Assembly (NCBI RefSeq): GCF_003569765.1
Contig: NZ_KZ983958.1
Span: 22,806 to 86,805 of the forward strand
Direction of reading: 5' to 3'
Origin: Caldimonas tepidiphila
GTDB lineage: Bacteria > Pseudomonadota > Gammaproteobacteria > Burkholderiales > Burkholderiaceae_C
Length of the DNA: 64,000 nt
Shown here: positions 18,501 through 26,024 of the stretch, one piece after another
Layout: every line of letters starts with the position of its first letter
Numbering within the stretch: position 1 is the stretch's first letter
Position numbers and translations under genes: made by a program
Notes under the pieces: model-generated
The model's input: only the letters and a program-made list of their open reading frames with translations
Databases searched by the model: none
What the model was told of the DNA's origin: nothing

Positions 18501-19183
18501 ACCAGCCCGCCGCACAGCGCGGACAGCTGCGGCGGCGCGGCCCCGGCCTCGCCCTCTTCCGGCTCGACCTTGCCAAGCAGCGGCGCGACGTCGGCGAGCA
18601 GCCGCTCGACACCCGGCCAGACCCCCAGCACCGCCTCGAGCAGCTCGGCGTCGAGCGGGTAGACGTGCTGGCGCCAGTGGTCGCGCACCGCCTCCTCGAG
18701 CAGCGCGCGCTCGTCGGCGAGCAGCTCCTCGTCGAACAGGTTGTTGCTGTCGAAGGCGTGCTCGCGCAGCATGCGCTGGCACCAGGCGTCGATGGTGTGC
18801 ACCGCCGCGTCGTCCATCGCCTCGGCGGCGCAGGCGAGGCGCCAGGCGGCCTGCGTGCGCGCCTCGCCCTCGGGATAGGCGTCGAGCAGGCTCGCGAGCA
18901 GCGGGTCGCCCGCCGCGATCTCGCCGCGGAAGCACTGCGCCGCCTCCAGCAGCCGCGCGCGGATGCGGTCCGACAGCTCGCGGGTGGCCGCGCGCGTGAA
19001 GGTCATCACCAGGATCTCGGACGGCAGCAGCGGCCGCGCGAAGGCGCAGCCCGGCTCGCCGTGGCCGAGCACGAGCCGCAGGTAGAGCGCGGCGATGGTC
19101 CAGGTCTTGCCGGTGCCGGCGCTGGCCTCGATCAGCCGGCTGCCCCACAAGGGCAGCCGCAGCGCGTCGAGCCGCTCACCCAT
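15539..19183 (-). CDS. recB: Exodeoxyribonuclease V beta chain RecB
   Basis: A 1214-residue helicase-nuclease subunit. It opens with the UvrD-type Walker A EASAGTGKTW (about 19-28), then LIDEFQDTSPLQYRIF (motif II), GDPKQSIYAFRGADI, VVTVHKSKGLEYPLVF and LLYVALTRARHALW. The C-terminal RecB nuclease domain is intact: GFADLVFEHGGRYWVLDYKSN provides the D...DYK catalytic residues and QAAIYLLALHR the Q-xxx-Y signature. It forms RecBCD with the neighbouring genes and carries 3'-5' unwinding plus nuclease activity. The start follows GGGGAGGA by five bases and overlaps recC by eight bases, so translation is coupled. Confidence 0.97.
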   Translation of the reverse strand: MGERLDALRLPLWGSRLIEASAGTGKTWTIAALYLRLVLGHGEPGCAFARPLLPSEILVMTFTRAATRELSDRIRARLLEAAQCFRGEIAAGDPLLASLLDAYPEGEARTQAAWRLACAAEAMDDAAVHTIDAWCQRMLREHAFDSNNLFDEELLADERALLEEAVRDHWRQHVYPLDAELLEAVLGVWPGVERLLADVAPLLGKVEPEEGEAGAAPPQLSALCGGLVRERRNRLAALKSGWSERVQALRAWFAEQLARKDCPFNRTKIQPRYYEPWLDTLEGWATAPEQDGFELKTGRKRLTPQGMLEACKPGTSIELPEHFEALEALHEALARLPDLGRALRRHAACCVARRLAELKAQAGTFGFADMLERLDGALRSAGGPRLRERIVQQYPVVLIDEFQDTSPLQYRIFDGLYGVAGNAQDAALFLIGDPKQSIYAFRGADIHSYLSARRATAGRHYVLGTNHRSTAALVQAVNRLFAQAEAAHGEGAFLYRRGDDHPLPFEAVEARGRRERFVCAAGELPALSFCHDTALCDVRGSVKRFAARCAERIVTLLNDPKAGFDHPEDGFTRLRPADIAVLVRTGVEAEAVRRELRRRDVASVYLSDKDSVFASPEARDLLRWLRAVATPLDMRLARAAYATATIGLELAELARLAVDDEAWEERLEELRRLQSMWQRQGVLTMLRQTLHRLGLPARWLQQPDGERRLTNVLHLAELLQAAAAQLDGEQALIRWLAEQIDDDTGAGDERIVRLESDADLVKVVTVHKSKGLEYPLVFLPFACDFRPVDGRGRSFLEVAGDDGARRLEFSLTAEVIERADRDRLREDLRLLYVALTRARHALWVGVAALRKGNAAACTLHRCALGQLLGGGLEIAEGEILARLEAARGDCGSIALVEAEPEPACSRLLPRDDAQALRQPAEYAAQFERDWSVGSFSGLVKHLPSVPVDRLTVELVREPELIDGEEATPPATPAPWHRFPRGAVPGNFLHDQLEWLAGEGFALDASEALREQLLRRCEHQGWGHRKDDVLAWLREALRVELPPLGAPLSALSAQLPEMEFWLPSEGLASAEVDALCRRHLLGGRERPALPERELRGMLMGFADLVFEHGGRYWVLDYKSNALGSRDTDYDARALEAAMAAHRYDVQAAIYLLALHRLLRARLGEAYEPERQLGGAIYFFLRGFRGPERGCYRVAPDAELLDALDRALGTDEEAWE

Positions 19184-22100
19184 CGATGTCCTCCCCGGCC
19201 GCCGCGAGGTCCGCGTGCAGCGTCACATCCACGCCCCCCTCCGCCACCCAGGCGTCGAGCGGCCCGTAGAGCTCGCGCGCCAGCGTCGCGAAGCGGCCGT
19301 CGGCGACGAGCGCGTCGTGGTCGGGATAGACGCGCGCGAGGCACGGCTCCTCGCACTCGCCGGCGAGCTCGTGGCCGCCCTCGTAGGCCGGCAGCGCGCG
19401 CGCCTCGTCGCGCACGAAGGCAAGCGCGGTGCGGCAGGCGAGCGGCAGCGGCGCGTCCATGCCGGCGCGCCACGCGTCGAGCAGCGCGCGCAGCAGCTCC
19501 GCGGCGCGCGCCTGCGGCAGCGGCGCGAGGCCGAGCACCGCGTCGCGCGACACGAGGCGGCCGCGCAGCGGCACGCCGCAGGCGCTCGCGGCGAGCTGGC
19601 GCACCCAGGCGTGCAGCAGCTTGTCGGCGCGCGCGGCCTTGTCCTTGCCGCACAGCACGCCCGGCGACAGCTCCAGCCAGACCGGGCCGTCCTCGCCGAG
19701 GCGCAGGCCGTCGAGCCAGTCCTCGAGCCGCAGCCCGCCGTGCTCGAAGGCGAGCCGCTCCTTCGGCGCCGGCTCGGCGAAGTCGCGCTGCACCTGCTGC
19801 CACTGCCGCACCGCCGGCAGCGCCTGCGCGACCAGCGCCTCGCGCTCGCGCACGCCCAGGCCGCCCATCGGCAGCCGGCCGCAGCGCTCGATGCGCCGCG
19901 CGCGCCGCGCGATCTCCTCGTGCAGGCTCTCGCCCGGGCAGCGCTCGGCGTCGTCGAGCAGCTCGCGCATCAGGTCGTAGGCGTCGAGCCCGCTCAGGCC
20001 GAAGGGCTCGTCGTCCTCGTGCGGCGCGTCGGCGTCGTCGAACACCACGTCGAGCCGCATGCGGAAGTGGTGGCGCACCGGGTTCCTCAGGAAGTCCGCG
20101 AGGCGCGCGAGCGTCAGCGGCACGCGCGGGTCGGGCTCGAAACGCGGCAGCTCGCCGGCCTCGGCTGCGGCCGCGGCCTCGCCGGTCTGGTGCGCGGCGC
20201 GCCATTCGCGCGCCCAGGTGGTCAGCCCGCCGTGCTCGAAGTAGCGGCGGCTGAAGGGCTGCAGCGGGTGCTCGGTGGTCTGGCGCTGCGGCAGCTCCGT
20301 GCACCAGCCGGCGGCGAGGTAGTCGCGCAGCTGCGACACCAGCACCGAGGGCGGCTGCTCGCTGTTGTCGCGCACGCTGCGGCCGGCCCAGCTGACGTAG
20401 AACTGGCGCCGCGCCGACAGCAGCGCCTCCAGCATCAGGTAGCGGTCGTCGTCGCGCCTCGAGCGGTCGCCGGGGCGGCGCTGCCCCGGCAGGCCCATCA
20501 GGTCGAAGTCGGCGCGGGTGGTGCGGCGCGGATAGTCGCCGTCGTTCATGCCGAGCAGGCACACCACCTCGAAGGGGATGGCGCGCATCGGCATCAGCGT
20601 GCAGAAGGTGACGCCGCCGTCGAGGAAGCGCCGGCGCAGGCTGGGCTCGTCGATGCCCGCCAGCCACGCCTCGCGCAGCACCGCCAGCGGCACCGCCTCG
20701 TCGAAGCCGCCGTCCTCGCAGGCGCGCAGCCAGCCCTCGAGCGCGCTGCGCACCGCGCCGAGGCTCAGGCGCTCGCGCTCGTCGGTCGGCGCGAAGAAGT
20801 CCTCCAGCAAGGCGCGCGCGCGCGCGGCCCACTCGGCGGGCGTCGCCGGCTGCACCGCGAGCGCGCGCCAGCGCATCAGCGCCTCGACCAGCGCCACCAG
20901 CGAGCCGGCCACCGCCGCCTCCAGGCCGCCGACCTCGCCATAGGCCTCGATGCCCTGCCACGAGGCGCCCGCGCCGCTCGCGTAGCCGAGCAGCATGCGG
21001 CGCAGCCCGAAGGCCCAGGTGTTCTGCTCGCCGCAGGCGGCCAGCCCCAGGTCGGCACGATGCTCGCGGTGCAGGCCCCAGCGCACGCCAGCGCCGGCCA
21101 TCCACTGCGACAGGCGCGGCAGTTCGTCCTCGTGCACGCCAAAGCGCGCGGCGACCGCCGGCACGTCGAGCAGGTCGCGGATCTCGGCGAGCCGGCAGCG
21201 CTGCTGCGGCAGCCGCAGCAGCCACTCCAGCGCCACCAGCAGCGGCTGGTTGCCGCGCTGCTGCAGGTCGGCGATGTCGAAGGGGATGTGGCGCGGGTCG
21301 CTGCGCCCGTACTGGCCGAACACGGCGCGGATCGCCGGCGCGAAGGTGTCGATGTCGGGCACCATCACCACGATGTCGCGCGGCTTCAGCGGCCCCAGCG
21401 CCTCGCGGTCCGGCGGGTCGGCCAGCAGCGCGAGCAGCTGGTCGTGCAGCACCTCGACCTCGCGCTGCGCGCTGTGCGCGACGTGGAAGACGATCGAGCG
21501 CTCGGCCGCATCCGGCGCCGTGCGCGGATGTTCGGCGAGCGGCATCAGGTCGCGGATCGCGCCCTGCACCTGCGCGAGCAGCGTGCCGCCGGGCTCGGTG
21601 TCGAACAGGTCGATGCGCGTCAGCCCGAAGCGCTGGCGCGCGGCCTGCGCGTCGTCGAAGGCGTCGAGCTGGCGCACGAAGTCGCGGCCCTGGCGGCCCC
21701 AGGCGGCCAGCAGCGGGTTGGCGTGCGCGTGCATCTCCTCAAGCGACACCGCGGCGAGGTCGCGCTCGCCGCGCTGCTGCTGCCGGCGGCGCTGCGCGCG
21801 CAGCAGCTCGCGCCCCTCGATGATGTCGCCCCAGTGGAACTGGCAGGGATTGGGCACCGCGAGCAGCACCTGCGCGTGGCGCGAGAGCGCGTGCAGGCCC
21901 TCGAGCATCTGCATCGGCAGCTGCGACATGCCGAACACGACGACGCGCCGCGCCACCGGCTCCGCCGGGGGCGCGCCGGATTCGAGCGCGGCGAGGAAGC
22001 GCTGGTGGATGCCCGGGCGCACCGCGAGGCGCTGGGCCTCATCGAGCTCGGCCAGCAGCTCGCGCCACAGCAGCGGCTGCCAGCGCTGGTCCTCGGGGCA

Positions 22101-22619
22101 TTCGGCCGCCTCGCCGTTGCCGCGCGCCAGCAGGTCCTGCCCGGCGGCCCAGGCGCCCAGCCAGTCGGCACGGTGCACCTGGTACTGGTCGTAGAGATCG
22201 GCGAGGCGCTGCGCGAGCTGCAGGCGCCGGCCGAGGTCGCCGCCGGCGAGGAAACGCGCCAGCGGCGCGAACTCGGGCCGCTCGAGCAGCTGCGGCAGCA
22301 GCCGCATCAGGCGCCAGGTGAGCGGCGTCTCGTCCAGCGGCGACAGCGGCGGCACCGACTCGCGACCGAGCACCTGCCGGTAGCTGCGCCACAGGAAGCG
22401 CGCCGGCAGCTCGACGCGCGCGGCGGCGCAGACGCCGTGCGACGCGGCCATCGCCATCTTCAGCCACTCGGCCACGCCGTTGCTCTGCACGAGGATGACC
22501 TCGGGCTCCAGGGGCCCGAGCGGCTGGCGGGCGAGCCAGTCGAACACCGCCGCCTTCAGCAGCTCGAGCCGGTTGCCGTGCAGCACCAGCAGTCCCGGCG
22601 TGATCTCGGTCGTCGTCAT
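19176..22619 (-). CDS. recC: Exodeoxyribonuclease V gamma chain RecC
   Basis: A 1147-residue subunit that holds the RecBCD complex together and scans for Chi; it is a dead helicase-nuclease fold. The N-terminus (TPGLLVLHGNRLELLKA, VQSNGVAEWLKMAMA) matches RecC, as do LWRSYRQVLG, VVVFGMSQLPMQML, DIVVMVPDID, IPFDIAD, GVTFCTLMPMRAIPFEVVCLLGMNDGDYPR and AGRSVRDNSEQPPSVLVSQL. The ATG at 22619 gives the usual RecC start; the open frame continues upstream but overlaps the ADP-ribosylglycohydrolase gene and is not conserved. It is the first gene of the operon, with its promoter expected in 22620-22740. Confidence 0.95.
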   Translation of the reverse strand: MTTTEITPGLLVLHGNRLELLKAAVFDWLARQPLGPLEPEVILVQSNGVAEWLKMAMAASHGVCAAARVELPARFLWRSYRQVLGRESVPPLSPLDETPLTWRLMRLLPQLLERPEFAPLARFLAGGDLGRRLQLAQRLADLYDQYQVHRADWLGAWAAGQDLLARGNGEAAECPEDQRWQPLLWRELLAELDEAQRLAVRPGIHQRFLAALESGAPPAEPVARRVVVFGMSQLPMQMLEGLHALSRHAQVLLAVPNPCQFHWGDIIEGRELLRAQRRRQQQRGERDLAAVSLEEMHAHANPLLAAWGRQGRDFVRQLDAFDDAQAARQRFGLTRIDLFDTEPGGTLLAQVQGAIRDLMPLAEHPRTAPDAAERSIVFHVAHSAQREVEVLHDQLLALLADPPDREALGPLKPRDIVVMVPDIDTFAPAIRAVFGQYGRSDPRHIPFDIADLQQRGNQPLLVALEWLLRLPQQRCRLAEIRDLLDVPAVAARFGVHEDELPRLSQWMAGAGVRWGLHREHRADLGLAACGEQNTWAFGLRRMLLGYASGAGASWQGIEAYGEVGGLEAAVAGSLVALVEALMRWRALAVQPATPAEWAARARALLEDFFAPTDERERLSLGAVRSALEGWLRACEDGGFDEAVPLAVLREAWLAGIDEPSLRRRFLDGGVTFCTLMPMRAIPFEVVCLLGMNDGDYPRRTTRADFDLMGLPGQRRPGDRSRRDDDRYLMLEALLSARRQFYVSWAGRSVRDNSEQPPSVLVSQLRDYLAAGWCTELPQRQTTEHPLQPFSRRYFEHGGLTTWAREWRAAHQTGEAAAAAEAGELPRFEPDPRVPLTLARLADFLRNPVRHHFRMRLDVVFDDADAPHEDDEPFGLSGLDAYDLMRELLDDAERCPGESLHEEIARRARRIERCGRLPMGGLGVREREALVAQALPAVRQWQQVQRDFAEPAPKERLAFEHGGLRLEDWLDGLRLGEDGPVWLELSPGVLCGKDKAARADKLLHAWVRQLAASACGVPLRGRLVSRDAVLGLAPLPQARAAELLRALLDAWRAGMDAPLPLACRTALAFVRDEARALPAYEGGHELAGECEEPCLARVYPDHDALVADGRFATLARELYGPLDAWVAEGGVDVTLHADLAAAGEDIDG

Positions 22620-22740
22620 GGGCGCTTCTTGTTCCGGACGGTCGCTCGGCGCAAAAGGGGCGATTGTGGCGCCGCCGGCGCGGATGGCAAGGACCGGGAA
22701 GCGCGCGGGTGCGAAATGGGTCGCGCGGTCGGCGTTCCCG

Positions 22741-23928
22741 TCAGCCGCCGGGGTAGCGCGCCGCGAAGTAGCGGCACTCCGCGCCGTCGTCGCCCGGCGC
22801 GATGCGCCAGTCGCCCGCGCCGGCGAGGTCCTCGGCGAGCTCCCGGATCGTCTCGCGCAGCTCCAGCGGCTCGATCCAGCGCGCCGGGATCGCCCCGGCG
22901 CCGAGCGCCGCGCCCACGATCTGCCCGGCGATCGAGCCGGTCGAGTCGCTGTCGCCGTCGTGGTTGACCGCCAGCCGCACCGCCCGGGCGAAGGCGTCGT
23001 CCGCGCCTGCCGGCAGCTCGCCGAAGGCACAGTAGACCGCGATCGCGAGCGCCTCCTCGGCGACCCAGCCCTCGCCGAGGCGCTCCAGCGCCGCGGGCTG
23101 CCCGGGATCGGTGCGCGCGAGCTCGACCGCGCGGTCGAGGAGGGACAGCGTCTCGCCGGCATCCGCCTCGGCCGCGAGCCGGGCCCGTGCCCGCCCGTGC
23201 GCGGCCTGCGGCGCCTCGCCCTGCGCCAGCAGCGCGAGCAGCAGCGCCAGATAGCCGGCCGGCAGCTGCCCGCTCGGGTGGCCGTGCGTCAGCGCCGCGA
23301 GCTCGCGGCCGAGCCCGAAGGCGCGCTCGTCGAGCCCCTCGCCGCCGAGCGCCGCGCACAGCAGGCCGGCCGGCGCGACGCGCATCACGCCGCCGCAGCC
23401 CTTGCTGTCGTTGACGGCCGGCTCGCCCGCGCGCGACTTGCGGCGCAGCGCCTGCAGGCAGGTGAGGCCGGGCGCACGCAGCGCGAACAGCTCGCGCTGC
23501 GCCAGCAGCCCGGCCGGCGCCGGCCCGCGGTGCGGCGCCCCGAGCGGCGGCGTCTCGCCCTGCGTCCACAGCCAGCGCTGGTAGGCCCGGTCGGTCTCCG
23601 CCGCGAACGCCGGATCGGCCTCGTGCAGCCGGGCGCCCACCCAGGCCCGCAGCAGCCCCTCGGCGGTGAAGAGCGTCATCTGCGTGTCGTCGGTGATCGC
23701 GCCGAGCCGGCCGTAGGCGGGCACGAGTTCGCGCAGGCCCTGCGGGCCGAAGCGGCGCAGGATCTCGCTGCGCGGCATGAATTCCACCGGCGCGCTGAAA
23801 GCGTCGCCCACCGCGCCGCCGACCAGGCAGCCGAGCTGCCGCCCCAGGCCCGCCAGCGCCTGCAGCCGCGGCTCCATCCAGGCGCGCGCCGGATCGCGCC
23901 GCCAGCCCTCGAAGCTTCCGATCTCCAT
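22741..23928 (-). CDS. ADP-ribosylglycohydrolase family protein
   Basis: A 395-residue DraG/ARH-type protein. Family members remove ADP-ribose from proteins or nucleic acids using a binuclear Mg/Mn centre. The two metal-binding blocks are present: TDDTQM at 79-84 and NHDGDSDSTGSIAGQIVGA near 320-338, with GAVGDAFSAPVEF at the N-terminus. The protein is therefore expected to be active. GGAGGGGAGCAGGA precedes the ATG. It lies just upstream of recC on the same strand with a 121-base gap, so co-transcription is possible but unproven. No DraT-like transferase is seen in the window, so it is not a nif-type draTG pair. Confidence 0.88.
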   Translation of the reverse strand: MEIGSFEGWRRDPARAWMEPRLQALAGLGRQLGCLVGGAVGDAFSAPVEFMPRSEILRRFGPQGLRELVPAYGRLGAITDDTQMTLFTAEGLLRAWVGARLHEADPAFAAETDRAYQRWLWTQGETPPLGAPHRGPAPAGLLAQRELFALRAPGLTCLQALRRKSRAGEPAVNDSKGCGGVMRVAPAGLLCAALGGEGLDERAFGLGRELAALTHGHPSGQLPAGYLALLLALLAQGEAPQAAHGRARARLAAEADAGETLSLLDRAVELARTDPGQPAALERLGEGWVAEEALAIAVYCAFGELPAGADDAFARAVRLAVNHDGDSDSTGSIAGQIVGAALGAGAIPARWIEPLELRETIRELAEDLAGAGDWRIAPGDDGAECRYFAARYPGG

Positions 23929-24258
23929 TCCTGCTCCCCTCCCGCGCGGGGCCCCGCCCCGTTTCGATCACAGTGTGCAGTCCCGCCCGCTCATGGCATG
24001 AGCCTGGACGCAGGCGCGGCTGCCGCGCCGCCGGCGCCCCCCCCCTGTGCGGGGGATGGGCGACGGGCTCGGGATCGCAAGGCGGGCTGCGGCCTGCGCC
24101 CGCGTCCCGCGGGTTCGCCCCGCCCCGCATCGGGCACGGGAAGCGTCACCCGCCTCTTCCCGGGGGAGGACTGCGCCCCGCCTGCGGCCGCCGCGGCGGC
24201 AGGAACAGCGTTTGCAACAGGCCGGTTCCTGCGAACCCTGACTCACGGAGGCCCCACC
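23929..24258. other. Divergent control region with a 15-bp palindrome
   Basis: This is 330 bases between the ADP-ribosylglycohydrolase and hemerythrin genes, with no gene that I can support. It contains a perfect palindrome with arms GCTCATG/CATGAGC around a central G (23989-24003), suitable as a dimeric repressor site. It also contains several GC-rich inverted repeats. No clear -10 element is visible. Confidence 0.5.
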
Positions 24259-24840
24259 ATGAACCCGCTGCTCAGCAAGCTCTCCCCGAACGCGACGAAG
24301 CAGATCCGCATGGACCACACCAGCGTGCTGGCCGTGTTCCACAAGTACCACGCCGACTCGCCGGCGAACATCAAGCAGGGCCTCGTGGACCAGGCCTGCA
24401 TGGCGCTGGAGATCCACGCGCAGCTCGAGGAGGAAATCTTCTACCCGGCGCTGCGTGCAATTTCGACCGACAGCGAGGTGCTGGCCAAGAGCGTCCCCGA
24501 GCACGACGAGATGCGCCGGCTGATCGCGCAGCTGCGCAGCATGGAGCCGACCGACCCGGACTACGACCGCACCTTCATGGAGCTGATGCGCGACGTGGTG
24601 CACCACGTCGCCGACGAGGAGACGGTGCTGCTGCCGGCCGCCGAGAAGCTGCTGGCCGACCAGCTCGACGACATCGGCGCCAGGATGACCGAGCGCCGCA
24701 TGGAGATCGGCGGCCCGCGCATGGGCGAGTTCGCCTCGAACGTGGTGCGCGGCATGCCGGCCAGCACGATGCTGATGACCGCCGGCGGCCTCATCGCCAG
24801 CGGCTACCTGCTCAAGCGCGCCTTCGAGCGCCGCAGCTGA
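24259..24840 (+). CDS. Hemerythrin HHE domain protein with C-terminal membrane segment
   Basis: A 193-residue protein with an HHE four-helix bundle. Likely di-iron ligands are H20, H53, E57, H82, H115 or H116 and E120, in the motifs MDHTSVL, EIHAQLEEE, EHDEM and HHVADEETVLLP. A hydrophobic stretch at about 172-187 (MLMTAGGLIASGYLL) suggests a C-terminal membrane anchor. Such proteins bind oxygen or NO, or act in iron and redox stress; the exact ligand cannot be read from sequence. The start is supported by CGGAGG about eight bases upstream. It stands alone, divergent from the ADP-ribosylglycohydrolase. Confidence 0.9.
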   Translation: MNPLLSKLSPNATKQIRMDHTSVLAVFHKYHADSPANIKQGLVDQACMALEIHAQLEEEIFYPALRAISTDSEVLAKSVPEHDEMRRLIAQLRSMEPTDPDYDRTFMELMRDVVHHVADEETVLLPAAEKLLADQLDDIGARMTERRMEIGGPRMGEFASNVVRGMPASTMLMTAGGLIASGYLLKRAFERRS

Positions 24841-24969
24841 GCCTGCAGCGCTTGCCGGCCGTGCCGGCGCTCTTGCCGTAAAACCGGCGGCCCGGCTGCC
24901 GGCGCCGCCCTCCCCGGGGCCCGGAGGACCCGCCCCGAGCGGGCGCCGCGGCGGGACCGGGGAGCGCAG

Positions 24970-24985
24970 GCGGCCTGTGGGCCGC
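24970..24985 (-). terminator. Short hairpin after the small Pro-rich gene
   Basis: GCGGCC and GGCCGC (6 bp, TGTG loop) lie two bases beyond the stop of the minus-strand small gene. There is no T-tract. It could equally serve the hemerythrin gene from the other side. Confidence 0.3.
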
Positions 24986-24987
24986 GC

Positions 24988-25203
24988 TCACGCGGGCTGA
25001 TCGGCCCCGGGAGTGCGGGGAGGCTCCTTGCCGCCGGACGGCGGCGCGGACGGCGGCACGATCGCCAGGTCGATCGTCGCGCCGGGGTCCTCCTCCCCGG
25101 CGATCGACTCGGTGGCCATGTCCACCGGCGCCGGCCGGTGGGAGGGATCGGCGCCGGGCTGCTCGTCGGCGCCGCCACCGCTCGGTTGCGCAGGCTGGTT
25201 CAT
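24988..25203 (-). CDS. Small Pro/Gly-rich hypothetical protein
   Basis: A 71-residue protein, low in hydrophobic residues and rich in Pro, Gly, Ala and acidic residues, probably disordered. I recognise no family. The case for a gene is a strong AAGGAG about six bases before the ATG and an ATGA overlap with an upstream open frame. Composition is extreme, so a chance frame in GC-rich DNA remains possible. Confidence 0.45.
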   Translation of the reverse strand: MNQPAQPSGGGADEQPGADPSHRPAPVDMATESIAGEEDPGATIDLAIVPPSAPPSGGKEPPRTPGADQPA

Positions 25204-25583
25204 CGTTGCTCCTTCGGGTGAGATCGGGAGAGCGGCAAGCCCGGTGCCCGCAGGCGCGGATCGCCGGCCTCGCCCACCACGCTGCCGCCCTCGCCCGAGA
25301 TCTTCACCGCCCCCCTCGCCGATGGACGGACCTGCTGGCGCTCCTCGGCGCTCGCCCTGGGCTGCCCGCGGCGTCGGAACGCGTCCTCCTCCTTCACCGC
25401 GACATCGCGCATCGCGGCCTCGTGGCTTGCGAGCACCTGCGACCTTCGAGCGGCGTGGCGAGCGGCGGTGCCGATGCGCAGGCCGCCGCAATGCGCCATG
25501 CCGGACGGCCGGTCGCCGGCGCGTCCCACCGGCTTGGCGTTGATCACGCGCGTCGGGCTCAGCCGCAGGGCGATGAACGGCAC
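25200..25583 (-). CDS. Uncertain small hypothetical protein
   Basis: An open frame of up to 127 residues ending in an ATGA overlap with the downstream Pro-rich gene. The middle (SQVLASHEAAMRDVAVKEED) could be a short charged helix; the rest is Arg/Gly-rich. No known domain, signal or membrane segment is seen. Start choice is unclear; an internal ATG near residue 58 would give a shorter product. It is kept only because of the overlap with the next frame. Confidence 0.25.
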   Translation of the reverse strand: MPFIALRLSPTRVINAKPVGRAGDRPSGMAHCGGLRIGTAARHAARRSQVLASHEAAMRDVAVKEEDAFRRRGQPRASAEERQQVRPSARGAVKISGEGGSVVGEAGDPRLRAPGLPLSRSHPKEQR

Positions 25584-26024
25584 GAGGACCAGCGGCCCAC
25601 GCGCCGGGTGCCGAGCGCCATTTCAGGAAGTCTCGTCGCCGGCTTTCAGGCCCGGATTCTGTCCTTGGCGGCGGGCGGCACGCCGAAGCCGCCGCGCATC
25701 ACGCAGTTGTCCGGATAAAGGCGTGCCGGGAAACCGGTCGTCGCACGAGCGACCGTATTCGCGGCAGTTCCGCGCGAGATGCGGCCCGCCCCAGGAAACG
25801 GCCCCTGCGCGGTCTCCTGGCTGCACTGGCCTATAAACTCCGCCTGCCGCCGCCTGTAACAATCCGTGAGGGCCGAAGTCGCCGACCGGTTATGCCTGGC
25901 TCGCGGCGGCTTATCGAATGCAAGGTTCTTCCACCGCCTCTCAACGGCACCGTCATGGGGTGGCGCGCAGGGCATAAAAGCCCCCGAAGGATGCCCTGCC
26001 CCCTGCGAAAGCGAACAAGAAGAC
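25584..26024. other. Non-coding stretch upstream of the NERD helicase
   Basis: This is 441 bases without a supportable gene, noticeably less GC-rich than its surroundings in places. It holds a hairpin CGGTCG (25735-25740) / CGACCG (25750-25755) and a TATAAA near 25832 that might be a -10 element. It may represent a boundary of acquired DNA. Confidence 0.4.

Noticed and set aside
15221-20254. Long open frame opposite recB and recC
   Set aside because: Antisense shadow with no domains; the recB and recC products carry all family motifs.
25623-25862. Small minus-strand open frame upstream of the helicase
   Set aside because: No ribosome binding site, no domain, and shadow-like composition.
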